NCBI GenBank assembly: GCA_037974335.1 | Contig: CM075760.1 | Location: 7,499,432-7,563,431 of the forward strand | Direction: 5' to 3' | DNA: 64,000 nucleotides | Source: Prionace glauca | Lineage: Eukaryota; Chordata; Chondrichthyes; Carcharhiniformes; Carcharhinidae | Shown: one piece after another, positions 57,770 to 64,000 of the stretch | Layout: each line of letters begins with the position of its first letter | How positions within the stretch are numbered: position 1 is the first letter of the stretch | Position numbers and translations under genes: made by a program | The notes under the pieces: generated by a model | What the model was told of the DNA's origin: nothing | The model's input: only the letters and a program-made list of their open reading frames with translations | Database searches by the model: none

Positions 57770-58560
57770 TGTGGTGCTAGCTCTATTCTGAACCTCCTCA
57801 CTCCGCCATCCATCACCCGCTCTCTGCCCATTTCCCCAGCTCTTTGCCCTTCCCCTGGGTCTCTGACTTTCACGGTGGCTCTTTTCCCCTTTTATCCGGC
57901 TCTCTGTATTTCCACCTGGCCCTCTACACTTCCCTCCAGCTCTGTGTCCTCTCCCCCGGCTCTCTGTTCTTTCCCTCACCCCCCCCACACTGTCCCTCAG
58001 CTCTCTGCCCTCTGTCCCTGCTCCCTCCCCTCTTTCTCCTTCCCCCCAGCTCTCTGAGCTTTCCCCCTGACTCTCCTGCCCTTTCCCCTGGGCTCTCTGC
58101 CCTTTCCCTCGGCTCTCTGCCCTTTCTCCTGCCTCCCTGCCCTTTTTCGTGCCTCCCCGCCCTTTTTCCTGATTCTCTCCCCTTTTCTTGGTCTTTCTAC
58201 ACTTTTCCCCATCTCTCTGCCCTTTCTTTCAGCTCTCTTCCCTTTCACTGGTCTCTCTGCCCTTTCCCCTGCTCCCTGTCCTTTCCTCTCTCTCTCCGCA
58301 CTTTCCCCTGACTTTCCGCCCTGTTCCCCGGCTGTGGACCCTTTCCCCCGCCTCTCTGCCCTTCCCCCAGATCTCTGCTGTTTCCCCTGGCTCTCTGCCC
58401 TCCCCCCACCCCGGCTCTCTGCCCTTTCCCTCGCCTCCTGTTCTCCCCTGACTCTTTGCCATTGTCCCTGTCCCCGAGCCCCCAGCGATTCCCTCCAGCT
58501 CTCTGCACTCCCAGGGCAGCCCCCACCTTTGAACACCAAACTGCCACTTGAGATCTTTCT
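57770..58560 (-). repeat. Purine-rich (coding strand) minisatellite with AGCT motifs upstream of Cmu1
   Basis: On the plus strand, loose units of about 20-22 bp around CTCTCTGCCCTTTCCCC. On the Ig coding strand this is G-rich (GGGGAAAGGGCAGAGAG). I count eight AGCT tetramers between 57,779 and 58,500, several as GAGAGCTGGGG or GAGCTGAGGG. See findings for the switch-region idea. Confidence 0.8.
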
Positions 58561-58594
58561 TCTCTCTCGTTGCAGGCCCTCCCCACACAGATTC

Positions 58595-60440
58595 AGTGAG
58601 TGTGAGTGAGAGAATGTGAGTGTGTGAGGGTGAGTGATTAAATGAGTCAGAGTGGATGAGTGATGTGTGAAGGAAGGTGGGTAAGTGAGGGTGAGTGAGT
58701 GAAGTTCTTTGAGTGAGGGTGAGTGATTGAGGGTGAGTAAGTGTGGGTGAGGGTGAGAAAGCGTGAGTAATTGAGGGTGTGTGTGAGAGGGTAGGTGAGT
58801 GAAGGTGGCTGAATGTGAGTGAAGGTGGCTGGATGAGTGTAGGTAAGCAAGATTGAAATAATAAGGGAGAGTGAGTGAGGATGTGTGAAGGTTCGTGGGG
58901 ATGGGTGAGTGGAAGTGAGTGAGATTGAGTGAATGAGGGTGTGAATGTAACTGTGTATGTAAGGGTTGAGAGTGAATGAGTCAGGGTGTGTTATTGAGGG
59001 TGGTGTGTGAGGGAGAATGAATGTGGATGGGTGGGAGAGTGAGGGTGATTGAGTGAAGGTGTTTGATGAGGATGAGTGATTGAGGATTTGTGAGTTAGGT
59101 TGCGTGATGTTGAGTGATGATGAGTATGTGAGCTTGTGTGAGTGAAGGTAGGTGTGTGAGTTTGAGTCAGTTTGAATGGGTGAGGTGGCATAAGTGAGAG
59201 AGAGACAGAGAGAGGGTCATTGAGTTGAGTCTGTGGGGGTGAGTGAGTGAGTGTGAGAGAATGGGGTGAAAGAGTGAGGGTAAGTGAGACTGAGTGAGAC
59301 TGGGTGAGTGAGAACGGATTAGTTAGATGAGTGAATCAAGGTGAGTATGAATGTTGGTGACTGACTGAGGGTCTAAGTCAGTGAGTGAGGTTTAGTGAGT
59401 GAGGCTGAGTGAGTGATGGTGTATGACTGTGGGTGGCTGAGTGACAGTGAGTTAATGAGGGCGCGTGAGGGTGAGTGCGTGAGGGTGAGTGAGTGAATGT
59501 GGGTGCGTGACTGAGGGTGTGAGAGTGAGTGAATGTCAGTGAGTCAGAGAGGGTGTGAGAATGAGTGAGTCAGGGTGAGTGATTGAGGTTGAACGAGTGA
59601 AGTTGAATGAGTGTTTGTGGGTGAGTGAGGATGGACGAGAGTGAGTGAGCAAATATGAGTGAGTGATTGTGAGTGAGTGAGGGTGTGAGGATGAGTGAAT
59701 CAGGGCGTGTGTTTGCGTGAATGAATGAGCTTGAATGAGGGTGTGTGAGTGCTTGTGGGCGAGTGAGTGAGAATGGATGAGAGTGAGTGAGTGAGTATGA
59801 GTGAGTGATTGTGAGTGAGTGAGTGTGAGTGACTCAGGGTGAATCAGGATCCGTGAGTTTCTGAGGTTGAGTGCGTGAGGGCGAGTGCGTGAGGGTGGAT
59901 GAGGGGGGATGAGTGAGTGGGGATGAGTGAGTGGGGATGAGTGAGTGGAGGTGAGTGAGTGGGGGTGAGTGAGAGGGGGTGAGTGAGAGGGGGTGAGTGA
60001 GAGGGGGTGAGGGTGTGAGGGAGTGTGTGTGAGGGAGTGAGTGTGAGGGAGTGTGTGTGAGGGTGGATGAGTGAGCAAGGGTGAGTGAGTGAGCATGAGT
60101 GAGTAAGCGTGAATGAGGGTGAGTGAGTGAGGGTGAGTGATTGGGGATGAGTGATTGTGGTTGAGTGTGTGAGGGTGAGTGAGTGAGGGTGAGTGAGAGA
60201 GAGTGTGTCAGTGAGGGAAGGTGGGTAAGTGAGGGTGAGTGAGTGAAGTTATTTGAGTGAGGATGAGTGATTGAGGGTGAGTGAGAGAGAGTGTGTCAGT
60301 GAGGGAAGGTGGGTAAGTGAGGGTGAGTGAGTGAAGTTATTTGAGTGAGGATGAGAGATTGAGGGTGAGTGAGTGAAGTTATTTGAGTGAGGAGGAGAGA
60401 TTGAGGGTGAGTGAGTCAGTATGGGTGAGGGTGAGAGAGT
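58595..60440. repeat. TGAG/GGGTGAGTGAG tandem array
   Basis: About 1.85 kb of TGAGTGAG and GGGTGAGTGAG words with drifting spacing and a few longer repeated segments (60,200-60,420 repeats GGAAGGTGGGTAAGTGAGGG). On the Ig coding strand it is CTCAC-rich. Confidence 0.9.
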
Positions 60441-61029
60441 CAGTGAGCCACCTCCTCCTCTCCCTCTCCATCGATCTTTTCCCGATTCTCTCCATTGATC
60501 AGCTTTCAGTAACAGGGCTGTGTAAAGTCAGGAATCAGTGTAGATCACCGGGCAGCTGCTTTAATGTCGGGGCCTTTCTTTCAGAAACACGGATCAGTGA
60601 ACAAATAGACAGACTGAGGGAGCTGGAAGGGAAGCTTCCAGCAAAACTAGGGTCACACAGGAATCAAACACCAAGTTTACACCAGTATTGGGGAGCCAGG
60701 CGGACTTAGTCTCAGCCAGATCCCTTCTTATTGATTGTGTCTTTGTGTCCGGTGTAACACATGGAAATCCCTACTTCTGACCTCATGTTGGATGGAATGT
60801 GTCATTGATGAAGCAATAGAAGATTGTTGGACCCAGAACAGCCCCCTGCCGAACTCCTGCAGTGATTTCTCAGCTTAGATGTTTGACCTCCAACAACCAT
60901 CACCATCTTGTTTTGTGCTAAATATGACTCCAAACAGAGAAGAATTTCCAGCTGAAACTTATTCACATGAGTTTTACTCGGGCTTCCCGATCCCACCCTC
61001 ATTCAAATGTTAGTGGGGGAGGGGGAGGG
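60441..61029. other. Unassigned
   Basis: No gene recognised. 60,585-60,640 can be read as ISEQIDRLRELEGKL after a CTTTCTTTCAG, but nothing supports an exon. Confidence 0.45.
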
Positions 61030-61345
61030 GGTGGCCGAGGCGGCACAGCGATTAACGCTGCTGCCTCACAGTTCAATTCCCGATATGAGTCATTGTGTAT
61101 GGAGTTAGTAAGTTCACCCCGTGTCTGCTTGGGTTTGCTTCGGATGCTCCTGTTTCCTTCCACAGTCCAAAGACGTTTGGGTTCAGGGGACTGGCCGTGC
61201 GGAATTGCCCCTTAGGTTCAGGAGGTCTAGTTAGAGTAAACACATGTGGTTATGGGGATAGGGCTTTGGTGGAATTCCTGTTGATGCAGACTCGATGGGC
61301 TGAATGGCCTCCTTCTGTACTGTAGGATCTCGTGATTCTATTCTA
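61030..61345 (+). mobile_element. HE1-like SINE, near full length
   Basis: The head CGGCACAGCGATTAACGCTG, then ACCCCGTGTCTGCTTGG, AGTCCAAAGACGTTTGGGTT, and the tail GCAGACTCGATGGGCTGAAT with GGCCTCCTTCTGTACTGTAG. Confidence 0.88.
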
Positions 61346-61369
61346 TGATGTAAATGACAGTCTCTCTGA

Positions 61370-62225
61370 CGTATGTGAGGTGGAAAGTGTGTGAGGTGTG
61401 TTTGGGTGTGTGTTTGATAGAGAGAGAGGGTGAATGTGTGTGAGAAGGTGCCTGTGTGTGACAGACTGTGTTTGCACATGTGTGAGACAGTGGGCTGCGT
61501 TTGCAAGAGGGGGCAGTGTGCCTACCAGAAAGCAAATATACTGTTCATGAGTGTGTGGAAGTGTGCATGGGATTGTGTGTGAGTGAGAAAAATGTGTGCA
61601 ATGTACATGGGTGATAGAGGCAAAGTGTGTGTGTGTGTGTGACAGAGAACGTTTGCGTGACACTGTGCTTGTGGGAGAGACTGTGTCTGTGTGTAAGTTG
61701 GAGTGTGTGCATAGGTCTATGTTTGTGAGAGAGTGTGAGCGAGCTCGTGTGAGAGAAAGCAAGAATGTACAGGTGTGAGATAATCTGTGCAACAGAGATA
61801 GAAATATGTGTGTGTGAGAGAGAGAGAGAGAGATGCAAGTGCAAGAGGAATTGTGAGAAAGTGTGTGTGAATAAATGAGAGACAACTTGAGCGTGTGTGA
61901 CAGAGTGTGGGAGAGTGAGTGCGTGTGTGAGAGCCTGAGACTATGCTTATGTGTGTGTGTGTGTCTGCGTGTAAGAGAGAATGTGTGTGGAGATGTGTGC
62001 GTGTGAGTGTCTTTGTATATGAGAGATGAGAGACTGATTGAGAGAGCGAGAGTGTGTCTGGATTTGTATTTGAGACAGAGTATGTAGACCGTGAGAGAAA
62101 GAGAATGTGTGTGAGATATCGTATGAGAGAGAAAGTAAGTGTGCGTGTGTATGTGTGAGAGAATATGAGCGTCTCTCTGTGTGTATTTATGTGTGTGAGA
62201 GTGTGTGATGTGTGTAAGTCTCTAT
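61370..62225. repeat. TG/GAGAG-rich low-complexity array
   Basis: GTGTGTGAGAGAGAGTG-type sequence for about 850 bp. Confidence 0.85.
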
Positions 62226-62684
62226 CTGGCTGATTCAGTCTGAAAAAGCACCCTCACTCCACACATACTCACCCACTCGCACAGTAAGTGGGAGTGACAA
62301 GCGAGCACAACACGGACTGTGGGGCACGGGTTGGAAAAACATTTAAATATTTCACAAGTCAGTCTCAATTAAATAATTTCCTCTTTCCTCAATGAGAGAA
62401 ACTTGTAAAACCTCACGCAATCTGACACAATCCAGGGCAAAGCCACCCACAAGATTACCCAGCCCCTCATTCACCCTATTCACTCTCTCCATCACTAACA
62501 AGCAGTGTCAGCACTGTGTGCATTATATACAACATGCACTGCAGCAATTCACCAAGGCTCCATAGATTACACTGTCCAAACCCGCTGCCTTTACATCCTA
62601 ACAGGACAAGGGCAGCAGCCACATCTGAAACACTATAACCTGTAAGCTTCCCTCCAAAACACACACCATCCTGACCTGAAACAA
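62226..62684. other. Unassigned
   Basis: No gene recognised. Confidence 0.5.
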
Positions 62685-62840
62685 TTTCTCAATTCATTCA
62701 TAATCGCTGGGTCAAAATCCTGGAACTTCCTGCCTAACAGCAGGGCGGATGCCTGCAGCATATGGACTGCAGTTGTTCAAGGATGCTTCATATCAACACT
62801 TTATGAAGGAACAATTAGATTAAAAATTCTGGCCGCGCAA
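62685..62840 (+). mobile_element. Interspersed repeat fragment (common elasmobranch 3' end)
   Basis: GCTGGGTCAAAATCCTGGAA, CTTCCTGCCTAACAGCAGGG and ATGGACTGCAGTTGTTCAAG: a repeated motif I associate with shark retroelement tails; family not assigned. Confidence 0.5.
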
Positions 62841-64000
62841 ATGTCTCTAAAATGCCTTTAGAAGATTAAAAATAATATGCAAGTGAATTTGACCCTTCAA
62901 CTGTCAAACTAAACAGTTCAGGGGCTGCTGTAGTACGGAGCACAATATAGTAAATCTCACTTTGTATTTGTTCATCGAACATTCCCAAGGCCGGTACATC
63001 ACTGCTTAAAAATGACCCAATTCTCCCTCTAAAGTCCGATGTTTCTGCTTCTCTGATAGACACAATATGCTTCAGGGACTTAATTTCTGAGACACCGAGT
63101 CAAACAGTCAAATTTCCCACAGATACAAGTGCATTGAAGAAATAAATCAAATTTCACTTCCTGCTGTACAGAAGAAGGAATCAAAAGATTTATAACCAGT
63201 CAGGGAGATTCCTGGTCCCAACACAGTGACCACACGCCCAGAAACAGAACAGACACAAACAGTTCAACAGTCGAGTTCCCAGCAGAAAGATCTGTTCAAT
63301 CTGTCAATTTCAAACTGTTGGATTCTCATTGATCAATAGTCAAGTTACAACAGAAAATCAATAACCTATTTTAAATTAAACGGGTATTCATTTCAGAACT
63401 CCTCTCGACTTTTAATTATTTCTCTCTGCCTGCATCACTTCGCGAAAATTGTGTAAAAATGTAATTTCGCTGAAAATGAGCAAAAATAACAGATTCAGGA
63501 CAGTTCAATGTCCCTATCAGAGATACAGTGACACAGTAATAGTTCAATGTCCCTAACAGAGATACAGTGACACACTAAGAATTAAACAAACCGGGAAATA
63601 TTTACATTGAAAATCGTTACCTGATTGGATCTAATTTCTTAATTAAATGTAATCAACAAAATTATCAAGGCAAAACAATTTATCGAGCCGAGCACAGCTG
63701 AGTAAAGAAATGTTTTGTTTTTGAATTCATTTTGATACAATTAAATATTCTCTAAGACTGATGATATTTTGCACGCTAGTGCAATATTCAAGCTCTTTTG
63801 TTTTAAATTAATCAGCGTTAATATTACACTTAAAGTTATTGTTAATTGTCAGTTAGTTCTCCTGTCAGCTGATTTGTTCTCTGTAATAAAATGAGTTTTC
63901 AATCATTCAAAACGTGCTTCTGCCCCCAACATTGTTAAATAATTAGGTTACAATTAAATCTCAATGTTAAACTATAATTTCAAATTACTGAATGGAAACA
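62841..64000. other. AT-rich unassigned end of the window
   Basis: No J, D, V or leader exon recognised. Two near-identical copies of GTTCAATGTCCCTA(T/A)CAGAG with GATACAGTGACACA lie at about 63,505 and 63,541. Confidence 0.5.

Noticed and set aside
57844-58588. Ser/Pro/Leu-rich and Gly/Arg/Glu-rich frames over 100 residues on both strands
   Set aside because: By-products of the purine/pyrimidine minisatellite upstream of Cmu1.
59536-60096. 186-residue Ser/His/Pro/Thr-rich minus-strand frame
   Set aside because: Translation of the TGAG tandem array.
60383-60709. Possible coiled-coil exon (ISEQIDRLRELEGKL) after a CTTTCTTTCAG
   Set aside because: One short coiled-coil-like segment, ending soon in stop, with no partner exon and repeat sequence on one side.
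61030-61110. SINE heads as tRNA genes
   Set aside because: The HE1-like heads have B-box-like sequence but lack a proper anticodon arm and continue into SINE bodies.

Overview
The window is vertebrate nuclear DNA, almost certainly from a shark or close elasmobranch. The evidence is a complete four-domain IgM heavy-chain constant region with secretory and membrane exons, three intron-split receptors of the GPR139-like type that is expanded in cartilaginous fish, many copies of a tRNA-headed SINE of the elasmobranch HE1 type, and abundant 5'-truncated CR1/L2-group LINEs. Nearly everything outside about 6 kb of exons is repeat or unassigned sequence.

Layout. 1-5,590 is one copy of a segmental duplication whose second copy lies at about 29,323-35,565. 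It carries tRNA-Glu and tRNA-Lys: both genes look intact in the right-hand copy and both are broken in the left-hand copy. 5,590-9,700 holds an 84-bp minisatellite, a flank duplicated again at 12.2 kb, and an old LINE. GPR139-like receptor 1 (minus) is at 10,259-11,819. 13-17 kb and 27-29 kb form a mostly decaying tRNA cluster (Glu-, Phe-, Leu-, Arg-, Gln-, Gly- and Asn-type), with part of the flanking sequence shared between sites. Receptor 2 (plus) is at 19,509-23,801; its 3.3-kb intron holds a CTAT microsatellite and a LINE. 34.7-38.9 kb is a nested LINE mosaic with a likely solo LTR. Receptor 3 (minus) is at 39,833-45,831; its 4.9-kb intron is packed with LINEs, SINEs and a foldback-type element.

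The IgM constant region runs on the minus strand from Cmu1 (56,807) to the membrane 3' UTR (about 48,679). Order: Cmu1, Cmu2, Cmu3, Cmu4 with secretory tail, TM1, and a two-residue TM2. All splice phases agree (1 nt + 2 nt joins). Poly(A) signals follow both the secretory and the membrane ends, so the usual choice between secreted and membrane mu can be read from the DNA. No J, D or V segment was recognised in the 7.2 kb upstream of Cmu1. That interval holds purine-rich and TGAG/TG arrays, one of which (57.77-58.56 kb) is G-rich on the coding strand and carries AGCT motifs, so it is worth testing as a switch-like region.

The three receptors are probably one tandem family acting at the plasma membrane; their ligands cannot be told from sequence. 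Their link with the IgM cluster and the tRNA cluster appears positional rather than functional.
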